Shown here piece after piece: positions 36,140-46,067 of a stretch of 64,000 nt of DNA; within the stretch, counting starts at the first letter, position 1; every line of letters begins with the position of its first letter. The DNA comes from CAZWBR01 sp964632305. GTDB lineage: Bacteria > Bacteroidota > Bacteroidia > Bacteroidales > Prolixibacteraceae. The stretch is from NCBI GenBank assembly GCA_964632305.1, contig CAZWBR010000011.1:25930-89929 (forward strand). Reading direction: 5' to 3'. Position numbers and translations under genes: made by a program. The notes beneath the pieces are model-generated. The model was not told the DNA's origin, made no database searches, and was given only the letters and a program-made list of their open reading frames with translations.

Positions 36140-37699
36140 ATGAAAAAGTTTTTATTTCTATTCTCAATTGTTTTATGCAGCCAGCTGATGGCCCAAAATC
36201 AGGCGGGTCCCTCAGCAAAATTTCCTCCGCTGGTCCAGTTTACTGCCGAGCAGGATCATCAGAATATGATGGATCAGCTAGGAATTAAACGTCTCCGTCC
36301 GGGAGCAAACGGCAATGAATCGGCTCCCGATCATGCGAATTATGATGAGTCAACTGCCACGCCGTATCCTGAGCTCCCCGATCTGTTAACCTTGAAAAAC
36401 GGGAAAAAAGTAACCACACCGGAGATGTGGTGGAAACTTCGCCGTCCTGAAATCAAGGAAGACATGGAAAAAGAGGTTTATGGTCGCCTGCCTGAAAATA
36501 TTCCTGCAGTCAAATGGACGGTAGATATCTCGGAAAGAGAGATGATTGGTTTCACGCCGGTTATTGCCAAAAAACTTACCGGGCATGTCGATAATTCTGC
36601 TTATCCGCTCATCGACGTGAATATCTCCATGGTCGTTGTCGTTCCGGCAAATGTTAAGGGCCCGGTCCCGTTGCTGATGATGTTTGGAAGGGCCGAGCTG
36701 CCTGCTCCTGCACAACCGAATCCCGGCGATCTTGAAGTCTTGAATAAAGCATTCAGAAAAATGCTGTCTGAAAGTAATCCTGAAGTAAAGGCAATCCTTG
36801 AAAAATACCCGGCCTATGCGCCGGTTTCCCGCGCCGCAACAGCTGCTCCCATGGGCGGAATGGGCGGACAGGCAAATGTTGACCCTCCTTCAACACAGCA
36901 GTTGATCGCCGCAGGCTGGGGTTATGCCTTTATCGACCCTGCATCAATTCAGGCCGACAACGGAGCCGGCTTAACCAGAGGGATTATCGGGTTGGTGAAC
37001 AAGGGACAACCGCGTAAACCGGAAGACTGGGGCTCACTTCGGGCTTGGGCCTGGGGCGCTGCACGCGGATTGGATTACCTGGAAACGGATCCCGCCGTGG
37101 ATGCAAAGCGGGTCGGGATTGAAGGGGTCTCGCGATATGGCAAAGCAACGCTCGTAACGCTGGCTTTTGAAGATCGGTTTGCTATCGCACTGGTCGGTTC
37201 ATCCGGAAAGGGTGGGGCAGCTCTTCATCGTCGTAATTGGGGTGAGGCTGTTGAGAACCTTACCGCTACCGGTGAATACCACTGGATGGCCGGTAATTAT
37301 ATGAAATATGGCGCTGCCGAATCCTCCTTTGGGGTTGGAAATGCAAGCCAGCTTCATGTCGATTCCCATAGCCTTATCGCGATGTGTGCTCCCAGACTGA
37401 CCTTTATCAGCTATGGAATACCCGATAAAGGTGATGCAAAGTGGTTAGACCAAAAGGGAAGTTATATGGCAACAATAGCAGCAGGAACCGTTTTTAAACT
37501 TCTTGGGGCTAAAGATCTTGGTGTTTCCAATGATTACATGAAAGAGGTAATGCCTCCTTACAATACCGATATGCTGGAGGGCGAGCTTGCCTGGCGTCAA
37601 CACGACGGAGGACATACTGATGCCCCGAATATGAAACATTTTATTGCATGGGCAAACAAGAAAATGAATTATAAACCTGAAATACAAGGCGGAAGGTAG
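36140..37699 (+). CDS. CE15 glucuronoyl (methyl)esterase
   Basis: 519 residues, signal peptide 1-19 (ending QLMAQ). Alpha/beta hydrolase of the bacterial CE15 type: nucleophile Ser331 in the hallmark GVSRYGK, and catalytic His within HDGGHTDAPNMKHF (His488 or His492). The EVYGRLPENIPAVKW and WGSLRAWAWGAARGLDYL segments are family-typical. The enzyme cleaves the ester between 4-O-methyl-glucuronic acid of xylan and lignin alcohols. A Met/Gly-rich patch (GGMGGQ) interrupts about residues 236-245. Its presence, with esterases and arabinofuranosidases, points to glucuronoarabinoxylan-lignin as the target. Confidence 0.9.
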   Translation: MKKFLFLFSIVLCSQLMAQNQAGPSAKFPPLVQFTAEQDHQNMMDQLGIKRLRPGANGNESAPDHANYDESTATPYPELPDLLTLKNGKKVTTPEMWWKLRRPEIKEDMEKEVYGRLPENIPAVKWTVDISEREMIGFTPVIAKKLTGHVDNSAYPLIDVNISMVVVVPANVKGPVPLLMMFGRAELPAPAQPNPGDLEVLNKAFRKMLSESNPEVKAILEKYPAYAPVSRAATAAPMGGMGGQANVDPPSTQQLIAAGWGYAFIDPASIQADNGAGLTRGIIGLVNKGQPRKPEDWGSLRAWAWGAARGLDYLETDPAVDAKRVGIEGVSRYGKATLVTLAFEDRFAIALVGSSGKGGAALHRRNWGEAVENLTATGEYHWMAGNYMKYGAAESSFGVGNASQLHVDSHSLIAMCAPRLTFISYGIPDKGDAKWLDQKGSYMATIAAGTVFKLLGAKDLGVSNDYMKEVMPPYNTDMLEGELAWRQHDGGHTDAPNMKHFIAWANKKMNYKPEIQGGR

Positions 37700-37804
37700 C
37701 ATTGCCCTTTTCCCCTTATATTAGCCCGGAATAGAATAGTATTTCCTGAACACCACGGGGTTGACAGGGAATTTCTAAACCACATATTGCCCCGTTCTTA
37801 TTTT

Positions 37805-37841
37805 AATAGCGAACTCAGAATAATGACCTGAGTTCGCTATT
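37805..37841. terminator. first of two tandem hairpins downstream of CE15 gene
   Basis: A perfect 14-bp stem (37805-37818 with 37828-37841), no T-tract; directly followed by the terminator at 37845. Confidence 0.55.
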
Positions 37842-37844
37842 ATC

Positions 37845-37887
37845 AGACCTATTCTTGCAGGATTACTGCAAGAATAGGTCTTTTTTA
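37845..37887 (+). terminator. Rho-independent terminator downstream of CE15 gene
   Basis: A perfect 16-bp stem (37845-37860 with 37866-37881), 5-nt loop and a T-tract; about 145 nt after the stop codon. Confidence 0.85.
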
Positions 37888-38490
37888 TTGTGTATCCCTC
37901 CGATATACAGTAATTCAGGACTGCATGATCATAGTTGCATTGACCTTGGGACACTTGGGGTCTTCGGATAGACCGATAACCATTCTGCCGGGTTTTATCC
38001 TGGTTCACCTTATTATCAGGTTGTTAATGGGCGAATCCGATGCAACGAATGAAATCAGTTACGTCAAAGCTCTTAAATTGAAAATAATGGTCTTATCGAC
38101 TTATTTACAAATTAATGTTGTTTGACTTAAGTCGATCTCAGGTTGATAGATTATTGTTTTAAAAACTATTTCAATACAACAGCGATATTCTTCCGGTACT
38201 GTTATAGTACAGGAAGAATACAGAAAATGTACAGAAACAGTACAGAATATCCGATGATGACAGAGAGAAAATTTGATAGTCAGGGCACGACTTGGCGCAA
38301 ACCTTTGTCCGCGATATGAAATAATGATTTTGATGGGGCTTGTCCTGTTTGTCCACCTGGCAGTGGAAATCTGCAAAATACTGTTTCTTTAGGTAGCCTT
38401 GGGGCAGGGAAACAATGAAGGATCAAACATCCGATTTCTATGGGTATTTGAAAGGGTCGGTTGCGAAAGGTGGGGATTTATCAATCCCTT
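37888..38490. other. 600-nt spacer before the SusD terminator
   Basis: No gene supported. It contains the phased repeat array and hairpin at 38187-38251. The rest shows nothing recognisable; short open frames here have no start context or family resemblance. Confidence 0.5.
38187..38251. promoter_or_regulatory. hairpin plus four 11-bp-phased TACAG repeats
   Basis: 38187-38200 and 38206-38219 form an inverted repeat (13 of 14 pairs, 5-nt loop). Overlapping it, four direct repeats begin TACAG exactly every 11 bp (38208, 38219, 38230, 38241). Eleven-base spacing puts each unit on the same face of the helix, as in operator arrays. The region lies between a plus-strand terminator and the minus-strand SusD terminator, with no gene start adjacent, so its role is unclear. 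Confidence 0.45.
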
Positions 38491-38532
38491 TTAAAAACTT
38501 AACGCTGCCGGATAAATCCGGACAGCGTTAAG
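38491..38532 (-). terminator. terminator of the susCD transcript
   Basis: A 16-bp stem with one bulged base and a 2-nt loop region (38498-38513 with 38516-38532), followed on the minus strand by a T-run. Confidence 0.8.
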
Positions 38533-38574
38533 TAATTTAAAGGGAAAAACTATTCAGTAATAAAAAACTCTGTG

Positions 38575-40200
38575 TTACCATCCGGGATTCTGTACCAAAT
38601 TCGGATTGGCTGATAATTGTGCATACGGGAATGGCAAAAGATTGTACTTTTCCTGCCATCCATTACCGGAACCGGTCCGGGTCTGGATGTCCCACTCGGT
38701 GGTACCTGTTTTATAGCCATAGAAGGTGTACCATGTTTTGCCTTTGTCTTTCAGAGCAGTGGCTGCATCACCCCAGCGAACAAGGTCAAAGTAACGTTCA
38801 CCTTCCTGCCAAAGTTCGGCGCGGCGTTCGTCTTTGATGTCCTGGAGGGTTAATCTGGTAAGTGGTGCAATCTGTGCCCTTAGACGAACCTTGTTCAGTG
38901 CAGCCAAACCGCTGCCGTCGGCATCTGCGTCAACAAGGAATTTAGCTTCTGCATACATCAGTAATACTTCGGAATAACGCATGAAATGTACGTTGGCCTT
39001 TGAACTCTTCCACCAGGAGGCAATGTTATAGATGTCAGCTGCAAACAATAATTTTCTGTAGCGGAAATAGCCTTCGCAGGCGCTAACGCCAGCTATGGTT
39101 CCCGGAGGATTGGCAGCTTTTGTGTAGGACATGGCCAAAACCTGTTCATAAGTGTGAAGAGTCGATTTGAAACGAGGTTTTTCAACCCCACCTTCATGGT
39201 TCTTGAGGAAATCACCGAAATTACCTGTCGGCGGATCCCATCCCCATCCTAAGTTGTAGACATCATCGGGCAACGTCATGTTTTCAGGACGCCAGTTTGT
39301 CCATATTGGATTGATACCGGCCTGGTTAGAGTCATATCCATTGTTGTCAGCCGCATTTTTCTCCCATACATATTCCTTGCAAAAGTCACCTGCAGGGCGA
39401 TCAATGATATACATATCATCGACCAGATCATATAGATTTGAAGTGACTACAGTTTTGAGAGGCTCAACAGCCTGGGCAAGAATGGCGTTATCTTTGTACC
39501 GTGTTCCATACCAAAGGGCGATTTTACCTTTATAGGCCAGAGCCGTGTGTTTCGAAACGCGTGCCCCATAGGCTCTCTGCTGACCCATAGCCGAGAGGGG
39601 AGGAAGAGCATCCGCGGCCTCCTGCATACATTTCAAACTCCAGGTAATAATCTCTTTCGGATCGCCGTTCGGAAGGTAATATTCGTCCTTGGCAAGAACA
39701 TGGTCTACAAAGGGTGGAGTTCCAAACCAACGGACTAATTCAAACATCATTAAACCCCTGAAAAAATTAGCTTCAGCTTTTACGCGTACGATCTTGGGAT
39801 CGGTACTTTCAGGTATCTTTTCGATAATGTTATTCGCACAGTAGATAATCTTGTAGGCGTTGGTGTACATCGTATTAAGATTACCCTGGGTGGAATTAAT
39901 AATTAAGTTGGAAGCTTCCTGAAATTGATTGGCCGCGTCGGCAAATGAATTGCCGCCTGCATAATGGTCATCACTTAAAACATCCAGGAAAATTTGTGGT
40001 ATTACACCTTCTATTTGATCATAATACTGATCGTAAATCGCTGCGATAAGCGTTTCAGCATCTGCCGGAGTTGCATTTTGATAATACGTATCCGATGCGA
40101 GCACACTCTTCTGCGGAATGTCGAGAAGTTCCTCATTGCAGGATAAGGTAATGGTCAGTCCCAACAGAAGCGCTGATATTTTTATTAAATACTTTTTCAT
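38575..40200 (-). CDS. SusD/RagB-family glycan-binding lipoprotein
   Basis: 541 residues from the ATG at 40200; an ATG two codons upstream is possible. Lipoprotein signal with Cys21 (TITLSC). The N-terminal TPR-rich SusD-like region has the usual DIPQKSVLASDTYY start; the C-terminal RagB/SusD segment has RYSEVLLMYAEAKF, LNKVRLRA, ERRAELWQEGERYFDLVRWGDA and a final LLPFPYAQLSANPNLVQNPGW, all family hallmarks. It forms the lid of the SusCD outer-membrane importer and binds oligosaccharide at the cell surface. Lies 13-19 nt downstream of susC in the same operon. Confidence 0.95.
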   Translation of the reverse strand: MKKYLIKISALLLGLTITLSCNEELLDIPQKSVLASDTYYQNATPADAETLIAAIYDQYYDQIEGVIPQIFLDVLSDDHYAGGNSFADAANQFQEASNLIINSTQGNLNTMYTNAYKIIYCANNIIEKIPESTDPKIVRVKAEANFFRGLMMFELVRWFGTPPFVDHVLAKDEYYLPNGDPKEIITWSLKCMQEAADALPPLSAMGQQRAYGARVSKHTALAYKGKIALWYGTRYKDNAILAQAVEPLKTVVTSNLYDLVDDMYIIDRPAGDFCKEYVWEKNAADNNGYDSNQAGINPIWTNWRPENMTLPDDVYNLGWGWDPPTGNFGDFLKNHEGGVEKPRFKSTLHTYEQVLAMSYTKAANPPGTIAGVSACEGYFRYRKLLFAADIYNIASWWKSSKANVHFMRYSEVLLMYAEAKFLVDADADGSGLAALNKVRLRAQIAPLTRLTLQDIKDERRAELWQEGERYFDLVRWGDAATALKDKGKTWYTFYGYKTGTTEWDIQTRTGSGNGWQEKYNLLPFPYAQLSANPNLVQNPGW

Positions 40201-40219
40201 AGTCATGTTGTTTTTAGAT

Positions 40220-43200
40220 TTAGAAGGAAACGTTTACACCAAATACAACTTTCTTAGAGATAGGATAATTTCCATAATCTATACCAAGGGAGGAGATGGA
40301 AGTATCCAGACCATTTGTTTCCGGGTCAAGACCAGGATATTTCGTGAAGGTAAACCAATCGTCCAGTGAAACGTAAGCTCGTAAACCAGCGATCTTTGCT
40401 TTTTTCAGGATACTGTTCGGAACATTGTATCCGAGCTGAATCTGCTTGATTTTAAAGAAAGATGCGTCAAATACCATAGCATCCGAAACTTTGTAGTTCT
40501 GGTCAAAGTAGTTCGGTTTCGGATATTTGGCGTCCTTATGGGTCGGAGTCCATATGTTTTCATAAAATTCCAACAGGGTGTTGGCCTGCGGGTAGTCGCC
40601 ACGGTTCAGTGCAAACAGCTTTTCGTTACCCTGTACGCCAGCTCCGTAAACCGTTAAGTCGAAATTTTTATATGCAAGGTTAACGGTGAGCCCATAAGTA
40701 TAATCGGGAATAACACTTCCGGTCATTGTCCGGTCATCCGAATTGATTACATCGTTGTTGTCAAAATCCTTGTAGACAGCAGCCCCGGTTTCAGGATTGA
40801 TGTGGTCAATCACATAAGTGCGTAAGTACCACAAAGGATATCCTTCCTCGAAATAGGTTACTGTCCCGGCAGTCCAGACAGCAGACCCAGCTACCCGGTC
40901 TTTTGAAGTACCTTCGGTAACTTTATTATTCAAGGTGGCAATATTACCGTTGATGCTGTAACTGAAATCACCAATTTCATCTTTCCATCCGAGTTCAACT
41001 TCGAGACCTTTATTGTTCACCTTGCCGGCATTGACATAAACGCTCGATGCTCCTGTGTTGGCCGGAGCGGTGGTGCTGGTCAACAGGTCGACTGTATTTT
41101 TATTGTACCAGTCGAGTCCAACGCTTAAACGATCTCTCATAAAGCGGGCATCCATTCCAATGTTAACCTGACGTGTTGTTTCCCATTTTATTTCAGGGTT
41201 CGGTAAAAGGCTTGATGGATAGGTCCCTGTAAGTTGACCGCCTCCGCTGCCAAAGTCATATCCGTAAGCGATTGCTGTAGCCAAAGTGGTGCTGTACTGG
41301 TAATTGCCTAATGCATTGACGTTTCCGTTTACCCCATAGGAGGCCCGAAGCCTCAGGGTCGACATGTTAAGTTTCGCCTTAATATCATCCATGAAAGATT
41401 CGTTGCTAATGTTCCATCCAGCCGAAACAGAGGGGAAGTATCCCCAGCGTTGATCCTTGCTGAGTTTTGATGTGTCATAGGCATCTGCACGGAAACTACC
41501 CTGAACATTATATTTTTCTTTGTAAGACCATCCAAGTCGTCCGTAATAAGACATATTGGCACTTTCCCAGGGTTGTCCCTGGATTGACATTCCTGTCGAA
41601 TTACTGGCGTTAGATAAATAGCGGAAATTTGGAACATCAATGGACAGTTTGTCTGCGTTACCATAAACAAAGTCGCTTTGGTAACTCTGATACGACATCC
41701 CTGCCATGGCATTGATATCATGTTGGGCGATTTTGAACACATAAGTGCCAAAATTTTCCCACTGATAGTAAAGGTTGTTGCTTGAACGTCCGTTAATGGT
41801 CATTGACTGGTTGGCTGTTGCATTAACGAACAATTTGTAGTTGTAAGTTGAATTCTGAGAATATCCTGCACGATAGCCTAAACGTGAAGTCAGGGTCAGA
41901 CCTTTAATCGGAGTGAGGTTAAGAAAAGCTGTTCCACGGATATTGAAATCTTTTGTTAATCCGTCGGTTCTGTCGCGCATAATGGCCGGGTGCCAAATCA
42001 GGGTGTTTCCACTGAATATTGAAGCGCCATAAACATTGCCATTTTCATCCGTTGGTAAGGCATATCCTTGAGAAAGCCATGTTTTAATTCGGGCAGGTTC
42101 CTGTCCCTTAGTATACGTCCAGGGAGTGATGGGGTCATAGAGCATGATGGAGCCAAACAAACTGACGTTAGCCCCTTGCCCTTCTGATACATTACTCTCT
42201 TTTGATTTGTCGATAGATGTGGTAATACCTATAGAGAGCCAGTCTTTTATTTTGTAATCGGCATTAATTTGACCGGTCAGTCGTTCGTAAATATCTTTGT
42301 CGCCGGTGATGATCCCATTGTTGTTCATTGAGGTCAGAGAGACATAAAGATTGCCACGGTCGGTACCACCCTCAAACCCTATCGTATGGCGGGGCATTGA
42401 TCCGGTTTCAAACATGTGGTCAGCCCAATAAGTATTGGTTACTCCATCATATTGAAAATCGGCCATCGCAACAGCGCCTGAAGTGGAAACATAATCCATG
42501 TACTGCTGTGCATTCAGCAGATCGGGCAGATTGGCAATCTTTTGGGAGGTATGTTGATAATTGTAGAATATCCTGCCCTGACCTTTGGTCGAAGTTCCCG
42601 ACTTAGTCGTTACCAGGATAACCCCGTTACCGGCTTCAATCCCGTATATAGCAGCTGAGGCCGCATCCTTCAATACTTCGATCGATTTGATGTTTTCAGG
42701 ATCCAGATAGTCAAGATTCGGGACTTTTAACCCGTCAACGATTATCAAAGGATCGGTTTTGGCGTTCGAAGAATAACCGCGGATCTGGATGGAAGCCGTG
42801 GCTCCCGGAGCTCCTGAGGCATTAACAATCTGAACCCCTGCGGCTTTACCTTGCAGCGCGTGAGCAGCATCAACTGTCGTACGGTTTTGTAAATCGGCGC
42901 TTTTAACTGAAGCGATCGATCCGGTTACATTACTTTTTTTCTGAACACCGTAACCTACGGCTACAACTTCTTCAATATCTATGGAGCTGGCTCTTAAGGT
43001 TACGTTGATTTGTGTTTTTCCGCCTGCCGGAACTTCCTGGCTAGTCATCCCTACAAATGAGAAAATGAGCGTGGCTTCTTTGGCAACATCCGATAATGAA
43101 TACCTTCCGTTGGCATCTGTAATCGTGCCTTGGGTGGTGCCTTTAACCACGACGGTTACCCCCGGAAGAGGCTGACCACCATCATCGGTTACGGTTCCTG

Positions 43201-43615
43201 CAATTTTACTTTGTTGCTGGCCTGAAACGAGACTGGATTCCGTTGACTTTTTTTCAGGACTTAATACGATTAAATCATCATCCATTACTTTGTAAGTGAT
43301 TCCTTTCCCTGAAAAAATCTCATCCAAAATTTCCTCCACGGTGGCCTCTTTGGCATTTATAGTAACCTGCCGTTCAACATCAACCTGTTCGCGAATATAG
43401 AAAAACCGGAAGTTGCTCGATCCTTCTATATCTTTAAGCACATCTACAATCTGTTTTTTTTCTACTTTAAAATTGAATTTAGTGGCCTGCGAGTAAACTG
43501 AAGCTGAAACTTGCATCGCCCCTGCCAAAAACAGTACGATGGTAAGTTTCATCATTAGTAACATACTCTTTAACTTTCTGCTGTGCAGAAAAGTGCCCAT
43601 ACATTTTTTTTTCAT
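40220..43615 (-). CDS. SusC/RagA-type TonB-dependent receptor with STN domain
   Basis: 1131 residues. Signal segment to about 43. An STN (secretin/TonB N-terminal) domain spans about 45-120, then a carboxypeptidase-regulatory-like domain (about 133-215; GTVTDDGGQPLPGVTVVVKG), plug (about 225-345; VTGSIASVKSADL, GVQIVNASGAPG, IRGYSS) and beta-barrel to the C-terminal Phe. Imports oligosaccharides together with SusD. The STN domain marks it as a transducing receptor that signals to an anti-sigma factor; the FecR and ECF sigma genes just upstream on the same strand are the expected partners. Confidence 0.95.
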   Translation of the reverse strand: MKKKCMGTFLHSRKLKSMLLMMKLTIVLFLAGAMQVSASVYSQATKFNFKVEKKQIVDVLKDIEGSSNFRFFYIREQVDVERQVTINAKEATVEEILDEIFSGKGITYKVMDDDLIVLSPEKKSTESSLVSGQQQSKIAGTVTDDGGQPLPGVTVVVKGTTQGTITDANGRYSLSDVAKEATLIFSFVGMTSQEVPAGGKTQINVTLRASSIDIEEVVAVGYGVQKKSNVTGSIASVKSADLQNRTTVDAAHALQGKAAGVQIVNASGAPGATASIQIRGYSSNAKTDPLIIVDGLKVPNLDYLDPENIKSIEVLKDAASAAIYGIEAGNGVILVTTKSGTSTKGQGRIFYNYQHTSQKIANLPDLLNAQQYMDYVSTSGAVAMADFQYDGVTNTYWADHMFETGSMPRHTIGFEGGTDRGNLYVSLTSMNNNGIITGDKDIYERLTGQINADYKIKDWLSIGITTSIDKSKESNVSEGQGANVSLFGSIMLYDPITPWTYTKGQEPARIKTWLSQGYALPTDENGNVYGASIFSGNTLIWHPAIMRDRTDGLTKDFNIRGTAFLNLTPIKGLTLTSRLGYRAGYSQNSTYNYKLFVNATANQSMTINGRSSNNLYYQWENFGTYVFKIAQHDINAMAGMSYQSYQSDFVYGNADKLSIDVPNFRYLSNASNSTGMSIQGQPWESANMSYYGRLGWSYKEKYNVQGSFRADAYDTSKLSKDQRWGYFPSVSAGWNISNESFMDDIKAKLNMSTLRLRASYGVNGNVNALGNYQYSTTLATAIAYGYDFGSGGGQLTGTYPSSLLPNPEIKWETTRQVNIGMDARFMRDRLSVGLDWYNKNTVDLLTSTTAPANTGASSVYVNAGKVNNKGLEVELGWKDEIGDFSYSINGNIATLNNKVTEGTSKDRVAGSAVWTAGTVTYFEEGYPLWYLRTYVIDHINPETGAAVYKDFDNNDVINSDDRTMTGSVIPDYTYGLTVNLAYKNFDLTVYGAGVQGNEKLFALNRGDYPQANTLLEFYENIWTPTHKDAKYPKPNYFDQNYKVSDAMVFDASFFKIKQIQLGYNVPNSILKKAKIAGLRAYVSLDDWFTFTKYPGLDPETNGLDTSISSLGIDYGNYPISKKVVFGVNVSF

Positions 43616-43755
43616 AAATTTGGAAGTTTTGATTAATAGTTACTGGTAATACATTAAAAAACCAAAAATCTCAAAACAGTTAAGCTGGTTGGTGTTGCCG
43701 CACCTTCCGGCTTTTTTTAAATGTTGGTTTACATCATAGTTTTCCCTCCTAATAT

Positions 43756-44769
43756 TTAGTTATTGCTAGTTATTTCTATTTGTTGTCCATTAATCCTGTA
43801 GTTAATAGGTAATGTTTTTTGTATGATTTCCAAAAACTCAAGAATCGATTCGTTTTTTATGGTTCCGTCAAAATGCAAATCGAGTAGATCCTTGTCCTTA
43901 ATATCAATATTTACTCCATATTTCCTTTCCAAAAGAACCTCCAGGTCTTTCAGGTTCATATTGACAAAAATGAGTTTGTTGTCCTTCCATGAGGTGTACC
44001 ACTTGGGATTTACTTCTTTAACGGTTAATTCCCTTGAATCCTTGTTCAGGGTCGCTTGTTCTCCCGGTTTGATGATTATATCCTTGGCCAGCCTGAAATT
44101 ATCGGTCGATTGAAGTGTGATCTGTCCCTCTTCCAGGGTAGTCGTCAAAAGATTGTCGCTACCGTATGCTTTAACATTGAATTGTGTGCCGGTTACTTGG
44201 ACATCGTAAAGCGGTGTGTGTACCAAAAATGGTTTTTCCTTGTTCTTTTCTACATCAAACCACGCTTCTCCCTCCAGGTAAACTTCACGAATACCATCTT
44301 TCCCGTCAATATTGTATCTTATTTTTGAATCGGCATTCAAAATAATGGTTGAACCATCCGGTAAAACGACCTCCGATACTGATCCTTTAGGAGCATGGGC
44401 GATATAATACATTGGTTCAGTGGAGTCAATTCTGTGGAGATTTACAAGTATGCCGATGATCAGACCTCCAATTATTGAGGCGGCTAACGTCAGAAGCTTC
44501 TTTAGATTAATAGTTTTGTTCTTTAGTTGGTCCCTTTTTTTCTCAATGATCGACCAGATGTTGGTCCAGATGCTGAAGAAGAACTCCCGGGATTCAGTAG
44601 CTTCGTTTCGTAAAACAGGTGTCTCAGACATCAAATCTTCCAGTAACTTTTCTTTTACTTTATATTCGATGTCTGATTGCTGAAAAAGGGCAAACATCTC
44701 ATGCTCCTCGCTACTGCTGCAATTTCTGGTTTTCCCTTTTTCTATTATGTCCCGGATTGGATCCTTCAT
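43756..44769 (-). CDS. FecR-family anti-sigma factor
   Basis: 337 residues. Cytoplasmic N-terminal part (1-88), one transmembrane segment (about 91-111, LLTLAASIIGGLIIGILVNL), then a periplasmic FecR domain (about 125-225: PKGSVSEVVLPDGSTIILNADSK..., GEAWFDVEKNKEKPFLVHT) and a C-terminal DUF4974-type region (about 265-335). Holds the ECF sigma factor inactive until the STN domain of the receptor signals. Sits between the sigma gene and susC, all on the minus strand: a complete surface-signalling cassette. Confidence 0.93.
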   Translation of the reverse strand: MKDPIRDIIEKGKTRNCSSSEEHEMFALFQQSDIEYKVKEKLLEDLMSETPVLRNEATESREFFFSIWTNIWSIIEKKRDQLKNKTINLKKLLTLAASIIGGLIIGILVNLHRIDSTEPMYYIAHAPKGSVSEVVLPDGSTIILNADSKIRYNIDGKDGIREVYLEGEAWFDVEKNKEKPFLVHTPLYDVQVTGTQFNVKAYGSDNLLTTTLEEGQITLQSTDNFRLAKDIIIKPGEQATLNKDSRELTVKEVNPKWYTSWKDNKLIFVNMNLKDLEVLLERKYGVNIDIKDKDLLDLHFDGTIKNESILEFLEIIQKTLPINYRINGQQIEITSNN

Positions 44770-45314
44770 TTGGTTTTTTTATAAGTAATGATTCAGTTAG
44801 TTTTTAATTGCATGTAATACGGTTTGGTATTTGAATTTACTCAAAGGGTTTTTAGTTTTTTTTAACATTTTTAATTTAGATAATTTTTCTCCCTGGACAG
44901 GACAATTCTTTTTTCCTGAAACACAATTGTCCCGTATCGTTCTTGTAACTGATTCCTGGTTGAAATTTATTTTTCGCTACACTTCTTCCCAAGAAAGTTT
45001 TGGGCAAGAAGGTATAGTTTGAGTCGAACCCAAAAAGAAAAGGCTCAATGAGGCTACGAGAGATAATTCCAGTAAGGGATTTGTCCCGGCGAGAAACTGT
45101 TCTACGAAAATGATGGGCAGTATCTAAAGAATTGGATGTTATTTTGACTGATAATCAGATGCATAGTGGAGAGATGTCTTGTCCCGGATCAAGCGGGTTT
45201 TAGTGTAGTTATTGGCATTCAAATCAGAATTTGCGGGAAGCAGATTCTGATTTGAGGATAAGAGTAAGTTTCGGATGATTTTTCAGACACCCTCTAATGA
45301 TATCGATGTCAGTT
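44770..45314. other. 545-nt spacer between fecR and the ECF sigma gene
   Basis: Unusually wide for a sigma/anti-sigma pair. It holds an 8-bp inverted repeat (44900-44907 with 44925-44932) and, next to the sigma stop, an 80-bp fragment of the long dispersed repeat (45218-45297). No gene recognised. Confidence 0.5.
45218..45297 (+). repeat. fragment of the long dispersed repeat, copy C
   Basis: Contains GAAGCAGATTCTGATTTGA, then AAGTTTCGGATGATTTTTCAGACACCCT, matching the right ends of copies A (19550-19610) and B (51660-51716, which reads GATTCTGATTTGAAATTAG...TGGATGACTTTATGGACACCC). Confidence 0.55.
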
Positions 45315-45905
45315 TTAGCAGCAGGTCGAGCATACGAAAAGAAGGGCCACCTGCAATTCATATTTGAGATTGTGTTTTAAATATGAAACGGCATGATACA
45401 AATGATTTTCAACGGTCCGTTTTGAAAGCCCCATTTTTTGGGCAATTTCATTGTTTGTCAATCCTTCCATCTTACTTAAGTTAAAGATCTCTTGCTGCTG
45501 TTTTGGCAAGTGGGTCACCAAATTGGAAAGTGTTTGGTGCATCTCATTATATACGATGGAATCCCATGGCTGATTCTCGTTCTCTGTTTGATTTAACCGG
45601 GTATAGGTGTGAAATGCATGTTCAATATTTCTTCGCCTGATAAAATCATAAATCATATTGACCGTGATGGTAAAAATAAACGCTTTAATATTTTGTTTCG
45701 GATCGATTAAATCGCGTTTCTCCCATATCTTCAGAAAAACATTCTGTATTAATTCTTTGGCGTCATCTTTGTTTTTTAAATACGAAAAGGCAAACTTGAA
45801 TATCCGGGGGGCATACCTATTAAATAGCTCACGGAAGGCTTCTTTTTCTCCCGTCTTGATCCGAAGAGCAAGCTCCTGGTCAGTAGTATTCATAAGCGGG
45901 TTCAT
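45315..45905 (-). CDS. ECF-type RNA polymerase sigma factor
   Basis: 196 residues. Region 2 at about 22-90 (FRELFNRYAPRIFKFAFSYLKNKDDAKELIQNVFLKIWEKR) and region 4 at about 125-180 with the helix-turn-helix LTNNEIAQKMGLSKRTVENHLYHAVSYLK. No region 3. Typical Bacteroidota sigma-70-like ECF partner of a FecR anti-sigma. Expected to switch on the downstream susCD operon and perhaps the other hemicellulose genes. The last residues are Cys rich (FVCSTCC), which is odd but short. Confidence 0.93.
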   Translation of the reverse strand: MNPLMNTTDQELALRIKTGEKEAFRELFNRYAPRIFKFAFSYLKNKDDAKELIQNVFLKIWEKRDLIDPKQNIKAFIFTITVNMIYDFIRRRNIEHAFHTYTRLNQTENENQPWDSIVYNEMHQTLSNLVTHLPKQQQEIFNLSKMEGLTNNEIAQKMGLSKRTVENHLYHAVSYLKHNLKYELQVALLFVCSTCC

Positions 45906-45928
45906 TGTTTTGGTAAATTAGTTCCTAA

Positions 45929-45936
45929 CAAATTTA
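45929..45936 (-). promoter_or_regulatory. candidate -7 box of the ECF sigma promoter
   Basis: Minus strand TAAATTTG fits TAnnTTTG exactly, 23 nt before the start codon. No obvious -33 TTTG. Confidence 0.35.
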
Positions 45937-46067
45937 TAAAAATTAAAGATTATTTAACACTGTCCTTTTAATTTTTTGTTTTATAAATATTTTGTCTGAA
46001 GGAAAACTCCTGAATATTTTTTATTGAGGTGTATATCATGCAATTGACAGTTTACCAATAATTTTTG

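Noticed and set aside
38208..38251. Short phased repeats considered as a CRISPR array
   Set aside because: Units are 11 bp with no spacers and there are no cas genes.
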